Shown here: in pieces, positions 32,328-45,900 of the stretch
Position numbering within the stretch: position 1 is the first letter of the stretch
Layout: each line of letters begins with the position of its first letter
Origin: Rhododendron vialii
Lineage: Eukaryota > Streptophyta > Magnoliopsida > Ericales > Ericaceae
Direction of reading: 5' to 3'
DNA: 64,000 nt
Assembly (NCBI RefSeq): GCF_030253575.1
Contig: NC_080567.1
Coordinates: 35,679,501 to 35,743,500 of the forward strand
Notes under the pieces: generated by a model
Databases searched by the model: none
The model's input: only the letters and a program-made list of their open reading frames with translations
Told to the model about the DNA's origin: nothing
Program-made: the position numbers and the translations under genes

Positions 32328-34813
32328 ATGGCGCAGGTTCAAGTTCCGCCTCAGGCTCAGGCTGTGAATGCTGGTGGAAACCAGTTCGTGACGACGTCGC
32401 TTTACGTCGGTGACCTGGAGCTGAACGTGACCGATTCTCAGCTCTATGACGTGTTTAATTCCCTGGGTCAGGTGGTCTCTGTTAGGGTTTGTAGGGACTT
32501 GACTACCCGCCGGTCGCTCAGTTACGGTTATGTCAATTATGCAAACCCCCAAGATGGTTAGTTCTTTGCTCGAATAATGAATGCTGTTGCTTTAATTGAA
32601 ATGTGATACTTGGGTGTTTTGTCGCTAATTTTTTCGTATGTATTCAGGTAATTGTGTAGTTACATAAAGCAGGTTACTTCAGAATTTGATAGTGTTAAAT
32701 TGATAGTTTTTGTGGGACAAGTATTCATATAATCGCACAAGTAACTGTAATTAAGGAACTAGTTGTAGGAGAAAATACTTTGCCTTTATATGATCTAATC
32801 CAAATTTAGTAATGTAGGAGATAGGGGTGCTCATTTTAGTGAAGTAACTGTTGAATGATCACTTGGAAGTGTTTTTCTTGCATTACTGGAGTACTCATGT
32901 CAGTTGTTAGCCAGTTGCAACTATCTGAACTTGGTAATTGAAATAGTCTACCTGATTACCTTTTGAGGAACACAGTGAATAATTCTCGTAAATGATATAA
33001 ACAATTTAAGTAAATTGGGGAATAGTTGTAGGACCCTTTTGGTAACTTTGTAGTATACACTTATAGGGAAAAAGAGGCAATCAGAGCATGTACACCAGGC
33101 ATATGTATTTTACCTACTCAACAATTTACTTTTTGCACTTTACTTACATAAATTCCTCTTAATCCTACACCAATCCTCTCTATTATCATATCTATTCTTA
33201 TATAATACCATAAAATATTATCCCCCTCTCCCTGTCAGTCTCTCACACTTCAACGGCAGAAACCCCAAACCCATAAATTAACCCAAAAATTGAAGCCGAC
33301 GAGCACGCATCGATCTCCGCTGACTCCGGCGACTTCTGCTACTCGTCAAGAATTAAATCTTCATCCTCGTCAGATCATTGTCTGCCATGCACCCTTGAAA
33401 CACCTGGTTGTTCTTTGTTTTCTTGGGATTTCTTGAAAACCCAGTTGGTGGGTTTGCGTCATCTTCTTCCTCCATGATTTCGGGGGTGAAATCTCTGGTC
33501 GATCGAAAAACCCACTCACATATGGCTTAATTGTGGGTTCCTGGTTGACGATTCCAAAAATTCTTCTTGAAAGGCATGAAGTCTCGTGAAGAAGCAGCAA
33601 AGAAGCAGATAAATCAAGAGAGAGAAAATTTGTGTCAGTTGAAAATAATATAAAAAGGATTCCTGGTGAACAGTTGCTCAGGATATATACCGAGCAATCA
33701 AAACGAAATGTATTTGTGCTAACCTTTTAGCTATCTGCTGTATGCCTGTTTTTGGTTAATTTTTTAGGTAAAATACCTAAAAGAGGCATTTGGAGAGTCT
33801 TGTGTACATGCTCTCATTAACTTGTTGCCAATTCGCACACAAGCGGACCAAGAAAGGGCAAAACATTGATGACCAAATCTTACCTTTTGGCGTTGATTTT
33901 CTTGTTATTTCCCTAAAAAGGAAGGAAATGATTGTTCTGAGCAGTGCATGTCCCAGATGGTTGCTTTTGGAATGGTATGAGCTCATAGGAGAAGTTCTAA
34001 AAATAGAGTCCTGTTAAATAACAATGGTGATTATTGAATTTCGTTTTTCCTTTCCTTCTAGCTCTTCCGATACTTTTTGGTGTGCTCTTTGCATCATCCA
34101 TTCATCACGTGGGGAAACTTCATCTTAGCAAGTTGGAGGTTATGCCTATTACAAGGATATTGATCCTAGCTCTATTTTATTTCAAGATCGTATGCAGTAT
34201 GATAAGACTCATAACTTTTTCTACATAGAATTTCATTCAGAAAGCCTCAAAGAGTCATGGTAGAATGAGAGGGTAAACTTTTCACTCTAACTAAGATAAC
34301 AATCAAACGTAATTACTTTCTTTGCGTCATAGCAATCAAGCTTTAAAACACCATCCTCTAGCATGATGAACAAAACTCAGTTACACCTCAAGTTATTCAA
34401 AGAATTGTTTAGACCTTAATAGCTACTAAGTTCTATGAGACTATGTCCAGCGTATTTACAATGTAATTGCATCATAAGATATTTTGTTCCGTTTTCTTCT
34501 TGATTGCCCTTGGTTCTGTGAGAGCTTGTACACATGTGGTGGGGACTTCGTTTCTTTGCCTTATTGAGACTGAAAATGGTAATATTTTCTTCTGAATTGT
34601 GCACATGAAATTTTTGCCTCTTTTTCTTTTGCCTTGCATCTTGATAACAGCTGCGAGGGCATTGGAGATGCTGAACTTCACTCCTGTTAATGGAAAGCCC
34701 ATTAGGATTATGTATTCTCATCGTGACCCTAGTGTACGCAAGAGTGGAGCTGGTAACATCTTTATTAAGGTACTAATATATATTCTTTCATGTGTCATCT
34801 GATTTGATTAGTT

Positions 34814-34849
<36 letters not shown>

Positions 34850-37800
34850 TTGTGTTAACCAAGTTTTAATGTGATTTTTCATGGCAGAATTTGGACAAGG
34901 CTATTGACCACAAAGCATTACATGACACATTCTCTTCATTTGGAAATATTCTCTCATGCAAGGTAGCTACAGACTCGTCTGGTCAGTCAAAAGGCTACGG
35001 GTTTGTGCAATATGATAGCGATGAAGCTGCCCAAAAAGCTATTGAGAAGCTTAATGGTATGCTGTTGAATGATAAGCAAGTATATGTGGGACCTTTCCTC
35101 AGGAAGCAGGAAAGAGATATGGCTTCGGACAAGGCAAAATTCACCAATGTCTTTGTGAAAAATCTATCAGAATCGACAACTGAAGAAGATCTCAAGAATA
35201 TATTTGGTCAATTTGGACCAATCACTAGTGCTGTGGTGATGAGGGATGCTGATGGAACCTCTAGGTGCTTTGGTTTTGTCAATTTTGAGAGTGCAGATGA
35301 TGCGGCTCAATCTGTTGAGTCTCTTAATGGACAAACTTTTGATAATAAGGAGTGGTATGTCGGGAAAGCCCAAAAAAAAACAGAGAGGGAGCTTGAATTG
35401 AAAGTTCGATTTGAGCAGAGTGTAAAGGAGGCAGCAGACAAATCTCAAGGGCTAAACCTATATATTAAAAATCTAGATGATAGCATTGGTGATGATAATC
35501 TCAAGGAAATGTTTTCTCCATTTGGCACCATAGCTTCCTATAAGGTTTGTGTCCTCTATATACTTTGTTTTCGAATCTGCTGATATATTCGGCTCTGTTA
35601 GTATGTTGGTTGAGAGTTGATTGTTTAGTGAAGTTTCGTTGTTTTGATACACGAACAGGTTATGCGAGACCCTCATGGAATAAGTAAGGGATCGGGATTT
35701 GTTGCATTTTCTACTCCTGAAGAGGCTACTAGAGCTGTGAGTTTATATGTTTTCTATGACGACAAAAAATTCACCATGAAATATGTACAACAATTTTTGT
35801 ATTTTATTATGCTAAAGGTTTTTTCCGTTTTTACAAACTTCATCTACTACAGCATTGAATAACTGGTTAGTGTTTCCTGTTTTTTTCAAAGTTTAATTGA
35901 TTTTTTAATTATGGAATAGCTGTTGGAGATGAATGGAAAGATGGTCGTCAGCAAACCTCTTTATGTTGCCCATGCACAGCGTAAAGAAGATCGAAGAGTA
36001 AGATTGCAGGTACATTTACAAGGGCTGTTTTCAGCTTCCAACCAACTTTAGGGGATGAACTTCAAAGACCATAAAAGTTCAAATTTAGTGGTTATGGATG
36101 TTAATACATCATTTTATCCTGCCTTTATTTCACTTTCACTTGTTGAAAAAAAATACCACCAAAATTGGTATTCAGCTTACTTTTTAATGGAAAAAGAAGA
36201 TGCAGCTCGGACGAATGGCAGACAAACTGATGGTGCTTTTGTGTGCTATTTTTTGTTTTTGTTTTGCATTGGTTCACTGAGAGAAGAGATTGGTAATCCT
36301 ATTGCTTGTGCAGGCACAGTTTTCTCAAATGCGTCCAGTTGCAATGGCACCTTCTGTTGCTCCTCGTATGCCAATGTATCCCCCTGGTGGTCCTGGTCTT
36401 GGACAACAGATATTCTATGGACAAGCCCCACCTGCTATCATGCCTCCACAAGTAAGCCCCTTCATCATGATTGCTTTTCTACCACACGTTTCTCGCAGTC
36501 AATCATATAGGAACTTTGTGATTATACTTTTATTGTTATATCAGTAAATCTTGTGTCTTGAACAAGTTATCCATAAACTTTTGATGCACCTGCAATGTGT
36601 TTCTTCCTTTTGGCTAAGCAATGGAAAACCTGTGTTATCTTAAACATCATGCCCTAGTCTATCTCTGATTTGGCCTAAAAATCTTGTATTGTTTTTAAGA
36701 GGTCCGTTGCCATACTGATGTAGAAGGAATTGATCTTTGAAAGGTTGCTTTTTGGTGCATTGTTTGTTTGGAAAGTGCATTGGTTTTTGTAAAGAATCTT
36801 TGTGGTGATGTTAGATGAGAATAGAAGAGAGTGGAATCCTATCAGGGTAATAGAGATCTATGTGATGGGGAACTCTGGTAGGGTGTCCGGTACGGGTGCC
36901 GGACGCGTGTCTGGGGAGGCATGAACGGGCTATATCTCTATGCATAGGCATGGGGAACTGATGGGATAAAATGATGTTCTACATACAATATGACAAAATA
37001 GTAAATTGACATAACTTAAGTGCTAGTTATGCAGAAAAATATATGAATCGCAATGTTATGGGGAACTTTCATATACATTTATGCCTTTTTATGAAGTTTC
37101 AGGATCAATCTTCATTGCTTAGTTCTTCGAACGAATGCAGTGTAGGATTTAACAAGCAGCGTTTTACAATCGATGATTTCTTTCTGACGTTTTTCATGTG
37201 TGTTTTATATTTTTACCAGCCTGGTTTTGGGTACCAGCAGCAACTTTTACCTGGCATGAGGCCAGGTGGGGCCCCCATGCCGAACTTCTTTGTGCCAATG
37301 GTTCAGCAGGGTCAGCAGGGTCAGCGTCCAGGTGGCCGACGTGGAGGCGCTGTACCCGTGCAACAGGGCCAACAGCCACTTCCGCTCATGCAGCAACAGG
37401 TGTTGGTTATTTTGCAATCTCCAATTATTTTGTTTTTCCCTGTCACGTTTGTTGGACTTTGTCTAATGTGGTTGTTTGAATAATAGATGCTTCCAAGGGG
37501 GCGGGTCTTCCGTTACCCCACTGGGCGTGGCCTCCCTGATGTTTCCATGCAAGGTGTTGGTGGAGGCATGCTTTCTGTTCCTTATGATATTGGTGGTGGC
37601 ATGCCTTTCCGTGATGGGGGAATGTCTCAACCAATTCCGATTGGGGCTTTGGCTTCTGCCCTTGCAAACGCTTCTCTTTCTGACCAGAGGACGGTAGGAA
37701 ATTTTCTTTTTCCTCTTCATTCACTAGTTCTTTTTTTTTTGGTTGGGATGACAATGTTGATAATAAACTTTCTGAATTCTCTTTTTGCTGGATGAACAAC

Positions 37801-38048
37801 TGTAGATGCTGGGTGAAAATCTGTATCCACTTGTGGAGCAGCTCGAGCCCGAGTATGCAGCTAAGGTAACTGGTATGCTTTTGGAGATGGATCAGACCGA
37901 GGTTTTGCATTTGCTGGAGTCACCAGAGGCTCTCAAAGCTAAGGTTGCGGAGGCTATGGAGGTTCTGAGGAATGTTCAACAGCAGCAAGCCGGCAACCCT
38001 GCAGATCAACTGGCTGCATTGTCTTTAAATGACGGCCTTGTGTCTTGA
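32328..38048 (+). CDS. PAB: cytoplasmic poly(A)-binding protein (PAB2/PAB8 class), nine exons, 646 aa
   Basis: Exons: 32328-32556, 34651-34769, 34888-35544, 35659-35736, 35920-36009, 36314-36451, 37220-37399, 37487-37693, 37806-38048. All junctions are GT-AG and keep one frame. It binds mRNA poly(A) tails and supports translation and mRNA stability. Four RRMs are visible: RNP2 LYVGDL at 25-30 with RNP1 YGYVNY; NIFIKNL with [15 protein letters not shown] with CFGFVNF; and NLYIKNL with KGSGFVAF. A Pro/Gln/Met linker follows ([24 protein letters not shown]). The C-terminal MLLE domain, wholly in exon 9, has [20 protein letters not shown] and [18 protein letters not shown]. Length matches Arabidopsis PAB2/PAB8. 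Intron 1 (2.1 kb) contains a 730-bp transposon. RRM3 shows CFGFVNF where KGFGFVNF is usual. Confidence 0.96.
33084..33813. mobile_element. 730-bp non-autonomous transposon in PABP intron 1
   Basis: Ends are GAGCATGTACACCAGGC and, reversed, GAGCATGTACACAAGAC. The homology extends inward to TAGGTAAAATAC on the right, which mirrors GTATTTTACCTA on the left. A 3-bp TCA flanks both sides (33081-33083 and 33814-33816), as for Harbinger-like elements, although TTA/TAA would be typical. The interior has GC-richer sequence but no transposase frame. Confidence 0.75.
34819..34846. repeat. GT microsatellite in PABP intron 2
   Basis: About 14 GT repeats, 40 bp before exon 3. Confidence 0.95.
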
Positions 38049-38318
38049 GCCTCGTTTCCTCATTTCAAGTTTGGAGTTCCGTTTGATTTTGAAAACCAGT
38101 TGTGTTTCGTTTGGTATGCTTCCGAGAATGTTTCTCTTGAAGGAATGCTCTTGTTTTTGTATGCTGTTGGCACAATTCTTTTTGAGTGTTGTTTTGAAGA
38201 GTTGAAGTTCGCGACATTTATGTGGAGTTGTGTTTTCTCTATTCGTTCTTTCTGGGACCAGCTGTTGTGCTTGGGAGGAGCATAGTGGCTTTTGCTTTAT
38301 GCTGGATATTGTGTTTTG

Positions 38319-38324
38319 AATAAA
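38319..38324 (+). terminator. candidate poly(A) signal of PABP
   Basis: AATAAA 271 bp after the stop codon, preceded by T-rich sequence. Confidence 0.5.
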
Positions 38325-38579
38325 AAGACAGTAAATTATTAACAGGGAGACTCAGAATTTTATGGAGTAGTACCCTTGTTTTTGAGGTGCCATTGTCTGT
38401 TTTCTGAGAGTAACCGGGATTCACTTCATTGGCCCTCCCTCCACCATAAAGCTTTTAAGCTGAGTGGTAATACTGCCATGTCTAAGACACCTTTGGTTGC
38501 AAGAGAGGTTACAGTCAGCAGGTTGAATCTCTCTCTCTCTCCCCTGCCATATGTCTAAGAGAGATGACACTGTCAGCAG

Positions 38580-38628
<49 letters not shown>

Positions 38629-39092
38629 ATTGGCTTGTCTGATATCTATTCTCTTTGCTTCTCAGGACCAACCCCGGCAAAATCTCTCTCCCACTTTGGT
38701 TAACCTGAGTCTCACAATGGATACCACTGACATACAAAATTCGAATTTTCTCTTCCCATCAACTGAACAAGAAAATAATTACTTAAAAGCACCAGTAAAA
38801 AGCAGGTACGACAAAGGTAATTGAATAGTCCAAATTTTATTTCCAAAATGTTTCTCATACGATGAATTACACACGCCTTTTCTACTTGTAAGACAAACTC
38901 GAACAACAAGACATTGTAAAAGAAACCTTTCTATGAACAAAAATAAGTCTTCGTTGCTATTCAATTTCTGGTGACTATAAGCCCTCACAAATACGTATTC
39001 ACAACCTAACACCACTAGATTAGTACATCACCCTCAACGCATAAAATTAAAGCGGAGACTGCGACGAGCACGTCTCATTCTCAGGCTTCCTG
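38325..39092. other. convergent spacer between PABP and SUD1
   Basis: Contains a CT microsatellite (38582-38626) and a smaller one near 38528. The phrase GTCAGCAGGTT is duplicated before each. The right half is probably 3' UTR of the SUD1-like gene. Confidence 0.7.
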
Positions 39093-42000
39093 TCAATTAG
39101 GACGCCTCTGCCTCATTCCATGGTCGCGCCGGAGTAACCCAGCCCGAATTGTATCTGGATTTTCTATTTCCACGGAATTCTCATCCCCTTCCTCGTTTTG
39201 CCTCTCCCCTGTGTCCTCCCCAAAGTTATGAAGCCTCCGACCAATTAAATATCGATCATCGCGTATAGCATTATGGAGGTTAGTGAACCAGACATGGAAT
39301 CTTTTTGCACAAAAGCACAAGAGGCTGAAGCCAAGGCATCCCAACCAGGCAAACCTATAGACAGCTGAGTTAACGACTAAAGGGTATCCAAACACTGGGA
39401 ATACACCTCTGGCCAAGACATAAGGAACACACAAAGCAGTAAGAAGCTTCATAATAATTGGCAACACAATCTCCCGTAGTATCCAGAAGCCCTGAAGCCT
39501 GGAGAAACCATCTTCTCTCACCCTTTCAAACTTTATTCGCCAACTCTCATCCACCAGGGGAACCATATGATCGAGCATAACCTGTGTACAGAACAAATTC
39601 CAGATACAGATTTGTTCCTTAGAAATTATGGAAGAATTAAAGGCATGTAAATGTCACAATAGATGCCAAATCCTAGGTCCGGATAAATACTACAAATATA
39701 GAATAGAAAGTTTTCAGGGCACTGGAGATTTTGCTCAGAACCCAAAGACTTCAAGAGGAAAAATATGGCTTGAGTTGAAATTAAGGATATTTTGCCTAAC
39801 ATACCAATAAATGGAACTTAGAACAGAAATTATAAGACTTAGGCACAATAAGGTAGGAAAAAGTAGAATAGGGTGCCAAAGTTCTAGCAGTTGCTTTTGT
39901 GCACGTTTTCATCCGGCACAAGTTAGGTCCTCTAGCTGGTTGTGTGGGTTTTAGACTCATCTTTGGTAAAAATGTGGTTGAATGTGTGTGTGTGTGGTCG
40001 CACACGCTGCCAGCCTTGATACCAAAAGAAAGAGAAATCATCATACCACACATCAACATATAACTGCTTCATGGAAGTCAGAAGTCGAAAACTCACCAGT
40101 CTAGTCCAGATCTTAAGAAAGATGAGCCCCAAAGCCCAGTCCTGATATAGAAGGAAAACTGGGCTCTCATCGACAGGCACCCGCATTGGCACAATAACAA
40201 GAAGTTCAAAAAGCAGTCCAATTAACACCGGAATGACAAAAATCTGGAAAATGAAGGTGATGTAAGAGACAAATGAATGAAAAGCTGAAATGCACACAAA
40301 AAGATAAACAGGATGGCATTTCCATACCCATATTGACAACAGTGCAGAACTCTTCAAAACAATGCAACACCATTTCCAAATTTGGCTTAGCAGAACTCTA
40401 GCCCTCCTTGTCTTAATGTACTCCATGGAGTACCTTGCTCCAGCTACAATAGTCCAAATGACATAGCTTCCTATGACAAATGCATAAAAATCTACAAGAC
40501 GGGAAAAAATGGAAGCAGATGGTTAATGCTCTCAATCTAAAACCAAGAAATAGTGTGAGGGAGAACCAGCTCAATCAATCACATTACCGTTGCACTTGAT
40601 GCCATGAGTTATTGGGAGAAGAGGGATGGCATTGAAGAGTGCTCGTCCAAGTGAAATTGGTACAATTATCAAGGCGGAGTTAACAATGAGTAGGGTCATC
40701 CAAGCCACCACCAACAACAGCACAATGCGAAGCACAAACCCATACCTCCTAAAAGACAGAATCAAAAACTATAAAATTGTAACACAAAAAAAATTCTGAA
40801 TCATCCACAAGAATACAATTCAGAAAAGAAAGGAAGGAAAAATAATGTGAGCTTCAAAAACAAACCGTAGGTGGGTGATGGAGTAGGGGCTACTAGGAAA
40901 TTTTTTACTCAAGTTTCTAGTGCCCAATACTCCACTAATTAAACTGCACGTCACTGGAAAGTATGGCTGAAAATTTGATACTGTAACTTACAGGAATAAA
41001 TAAAGTCCACCATCAATTGACACAAATTCAGGGACAAAAAGTAAGTCCATAGACTTCACTCATAAAAAAAAAAACCTCAAAGCAAGAAAATTATATTTGA
41101 TTTACTGCAATAATGTAAACTCACATACGCTTTATAAACTAGTTCAATTACAGTTATCATACAACTTACTCTGAGTCAGATTGCTCATCAATATCATAGT
41201 CTTCTGCAGTCATATTTGCAGGTGCGTGTCTGCCTCTGTTCAAATCATCAGGGGCCACAAGTCCTCCTAAGGCTTGATCTTGCCCACCCAGTTGTAAACG
41301 TAGTCTATCCTGCCTTGCAGGTTCCCCATTTCCATTTTCTTGACCACCACCGTCCTCGGGTCTGGGCAGTAAGAAATCTATTAAACCAAGAGCCCACCCA
41401 ACTCCAGTAAACCAATAGCGGAGAACAGACTTGATGGTTGCACGCAGCTTAAAATGCTCAACAGCAAATGGAATGCAGATTTGGAAAAGAAGCATGTCAG
41501 CAGGGATTTCAGTAAATGGGTCAGATACACTGCAATTCACGGGTGAATCTTCAAGTTAAAACATGGTTAACGGCTTAACGCACGAACATGCAATTGCAAC
41601 AATTGATGCCCCTAGTACATGGAGAGAGAGATCTTACGTAATATCGAGTGGAAAAATGGAGGGCGCAATTCGCATGGCAAGTTTAACTGGTAAAAATACC
41701 AGCATCACGATTAAACTCCCATATACAGCAACAGATAAAAGAACCCTGCGAGCATGTTTGTGCACAGGATCATCGATTAAATCACGGAAAGGGTTATAGT
41801 TTGGATCAGCCGGATCTCGAAGAAAGTACAGAACCCCATTTCGCAAAACCTATCCAAAGCATGCAAGGATTAATTGAAAACCAAAGGGATTGATTATTTA
41901 GAAAATGAAATATCAAGAACAAATGCGGGAAAAGATACATACCCCTCGAAGAAGGCTAACAAAGATGCTAATTTGTAGCATATAAACAATTCCTACCACC

Positions 42001-45000
42001 CAGTGAATCAATGAGCTTGCTAACGGAGAGGCTGAGAAGAAGTCAACTCTTTGAGCAATTGACTTCCCGAACATTCTTATGGTACAAATATCCAACCACC
42101 ATCCACACATAAGCGGAAAAACGCCAAGCTCGATGACCAAAAGGAAAGCAACCTTAACCATAGTCATTAAATGTCTCATTGCTGCCACGAACTGCCTGAA
42201 GAGGGATGGTATTGTCTCTGCAATTGAAGCAATACCATAGAACCTCCCCATAGTCAGAGGCTCACCTTTAGTGTACCGAATCAATGCAACAATTCCAAGG
42301 TAGAGAAAAACTAGCGAGAATATAAACATGTAGCCTACAGCAAGAGTTGTAACATCAGAAAGCCGTGATACTCCAGCAGATGCCACTTTCATAATATCAG
42401 TTGAAACTGGAGCGCTAAGATTGGTTGACACTTCATGTGGTCCAGTAGCATTTGCTTTCAACATTTCTGCAAGCTGGCCAAGCAAACTGTTTTCTTGGTT
42501 ATCAGAGGTCAAATTTGCAACAGCAGTTAATGCATTCTTCAAAGTGATATTGGCCAACGAGAGAGCAGATTCCGTAAGTGGCATCACTGTTGATAACACT
42601 GGAGTTGTAGCAGAGAACAAAAGCCATGATACATAATGAAGTATGACCCGTCCTAGTGAAAAGGGCACAAAGATAACAACACCAAGGAATATCATATTGC
42701 TTGCAAGAACCTGCAGAAGCATCAGTGTATAAATGGACAATTCTCCAGCAAATAGGAAATTAAATTGCAGCCTGTTAACTGTAAAAAACCGAGAATACAT
42801 TCTTCATACATGCAAGTCCATGCAGAAGTCTATTAAATGAATCAACCTGCAACAACGATGAGTAAATCTACGAAATAAGGAACCTGAACGTAAAATGAGT
42901 AAGACAAAAAGGTACTAAAATCCAAAATAACTAGTAGAACACTATTCAAAGAATCAGTCTTTCCCTATTCCCTTCAACACTTAGACTGGAATGGAAAGCT
43001 AAGATAAGAAAAAGGAGGAGATGCAAGACTTACAGTGAAGGCATTCTCCACCAGATGAAAAACAGGCCCCTGCATCCCAACTAGCTCATCAAAGGGCACA
43101 TCCTCTGCACCATCAGCGTCATCCAATCCATCAAACATCTGTTCAACCTGAGCCTCTAGACGGGCTGCCTGCATCTCCCACCGAGCAGCAACATGCTCGG
43201 CATTCCTTCTAATAATTTGACCAGCTCCAGCAATTCCTTGCCCTCCAGCAACATCCTCCCCATTTCCATCTCCGGCCAAATTTCTGTTAGCTTGTCCAGG
43301 AGGTCTTCTTGCAGCACGAGCACCGTTTCTTTCGGCTTCATCTGCTCTTTCAGCTTCCTGTCCTCCAATTTCTCTTAAATGCCTAAAGTAATCCCTCAAA
43401 GAAGTCGCTCCGAGAAAAATGAACACGATGCTTGCCGAAAGGAGAAACCCATGCAGACAGTCGGTCAGAATAACTGTAGTAGATATATGGCTCAAGAAAA
43501 GTCTTTGGGCTTCACCGAAACTCCTCACAAATGCCAATCGCCATATCCAAAAGGTAATGAACGGAATGATAAGGAGCCAAACAGAAAGTACAAAACTAAG
43601 GCGCAGAAAGAATTGCAGGACATGGCATGCTTTCATAGCCATCCCAACTACAAACTCCTGAAAAGGAAGCCTCGCTGGAGCATTCTCAGCATAGACGGGG
43701 GAGAATGAAAATGCATGTTTGCATACCTGGAATTAAACATTGAGTGAGTTAAAAACCACTGGAACAGTCGGCATCTTAAACAAAATTTAACAAGCAAAAC
43801 GAAGCATCGTCGCTACAATCCCATTTATATTACCCAGCCATCCAAGGCACATGATAAAATAAGTAGATCGCCCAATTTTGGAGTCACATGCAAACAACAT
43901 AAATCAAATTCAGCATCAAATGGATTGAATACAGTTGTGGCTTTTGGGATACAATGAGAATTAATACTTAGAAGTGTTGAGGAGAAACTCAAAACAGGCT
44001 TGACTGCTTATCTTACAAGATATTAGGAAAAATCACAAAGGTAAACCTTCGTCCATGTTACATAGGTTCCAGGCTAGATGTGATATTCTTCAAGACTTTT
44101 AACAGAAGATCAACAACTTATTTGGCCTTGATCATTCTACAGATCTTATCAAGGCAAAAATTGAACATTTGTTAAAACATCCCATGTGGCCGCCATGTGT
44201 TTTCAGCTTTTAGACCAATATGTTTAACATTGTCTCTACCTACAATATAGGTTCCACACTAGATGTTTTAGCCAGTATTCTTGAAGAACAATATTATTTG
44301 GCCTTGATCATTATGCAGATCTTATCAGTGAAATCATCAAACACTTTTGAAAGCATCCCACGTGTTTTCTGCTTTTAGGCCAATAGGTTTAACATTGTCT
44401 CTACCCACAATAATTTAAGACTTCCAAATATTTGCTAAAACAGCTTGGGAGGTATAGTTCTCTGATAACATCGTCAACTGACTCGACTCCATTTGAAGAG
44501 TTGGTTGGAACATGACAAAATGCATTCCAAGACCTCACAAACATGCCCTTATTATTACGAAAACAATGCATTACACTGCAATGGCAGATAGTGTTTCCCT
44601 GAACTACGAGTTTGTCTTGAGCTTGCAAGTTGCAATCAATCAAAACTCGGTAACTTCTAAAAAGTTAGATTCCAAAATCAAGAGCCCTACTTCGGTGGCA
44701 AGTTGATATCCATAGACCTCAATTTTCATCGCACAATACATTTATTCTTCAGCTCATAATTAATCCAATTTAGATTCCTCATGAGGGTACATACATGATA
44801 TACTTGCTAAGCGGCTCGGAAAATATTTTTGTATAAGACTGGACACCTTGTAGAGCTTCCGTCTAAACACCTTTTAAGGTTTCTAGCAAACAAAACATCA
44901 ACTCATGATTACTGAAATAGGAAACCAATCAAAACAAAAATGCAAATGAGCAACAAATTGACAGTCTGACAGTCAGAACCTTAGTCACCTAATGGTCCTA

Positions 45001-45900
45001 ATCCTTCAGTAGGGCTCTCCACTCCTGCTCTCAATCCTCACTTTGGGCTCGCGCTCTCAATCTTTGCTCCCGCAAATTTTACTAATTTCATCACGCTTAC
45101 GCTTCCCCTCCCGCTTGCACTTATATGAAAACAGAACACCACCTAATACACCCTTCGCTCGTCCTCTCAATCTTTCTGCACTCACACTCTCAATCTTCTC
45201 TCTCGCGAATTTTAATAGTTTGGAACTTTTTTGAATGACACTCTCGCCCTTGTGCATATTTAGATCACAACAACAGTTAATGCACCCTCCGCTCCCGCTC
45301 TCAATCCTCGCTTAGTGCTTGTGCAAATTTTAGTACTTGGGGATACTTTTAAAAGACACTGTCACAGCTCGCGCGCTCATTATGCGACTCAGGGCTGGAC
45401 ACTTTATGGAGCTTCCCTGAGACAAACGAAGGGAAAGAAGATCCCAAAAAACCCCTAAACCCCACTCAAGGTTTCTAGCAACAATACATGATACATCGAT
45501 TCAAGATAACCGAAATAGGAAATCAATCAATAAGAAAAGGAAAAAAGAAGCAAACGACCACAAAATTGACGAATCAAAACAACACGTAACGCACTATAGA
45601 GAGAGAGAAACAGAGGACCTCGCATTGTCGAGCGTTGCTGTGATTGAGCCACTGTAGGAGGCAATCTTGGTGGACGAACTTGATGCTACCGCTGCACGCG
45701 CACGGGTACCGGAGCGGGTTCTCGCTGTCGCCCGGGTTCCTGCAGATCCGGCAGACGTCCTCCTCTTCGTCGTCGTCGTCGAACCTCCTCGGCGGCGCGT
45801 TGCTGTTAACCTCCTTGTCGGAAGGCGACGATGACGAGGAAGAGGAGGAGGAGGGCGTGGGGCCCCCTTGCGACGACGGAATCGCCTGCCCGATCTCCAT
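39093..45900 (-). CDS. SUD1: SUD1/CER9 (DOA10-like) membrane RING-CH ubiquitin ligase, nine exons, 1091 aa
   Basis: Exons: 45900-45619, 43726-43034, 42710-41943, 41849-41638, 41529-41170, 40748-40588, 40491-40328, 40243-40097, 39581-39093. All are GT-AG and the frame is kept. It is an ER-membrane E3 ligase of the Doa10/TEB4 family, with roles in ER-associated degradation, HMG-CoA reductase activity control, cuticle lipids and ABA response in Arabidopsis. The RING-CH is complete: C50, C53, C67, C69, H77, C80, C93 and C96, with C96 in exon 2. After it come many membrane segments (for example FVLSVWLLIIPFITFWIWRL, the VGYMFIF region and VLIGLLFELLVIV) and acidic linkers (DGLDDADGAEDVPFDEL; DIDEQSDSERYGF). 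Length is close to the 1108 aa of Arabidopsis. Intron 1 is 1.9 kb. The N-terminal Ser run and acidic DDDDEEED are usual for the family. Confidence 0.96.

Noticed and set aside
43379-43708. 109-codon plus-strand frame over SUD1 exon 2
   Set aside because: Antisense shadow of a conserved coding exon.
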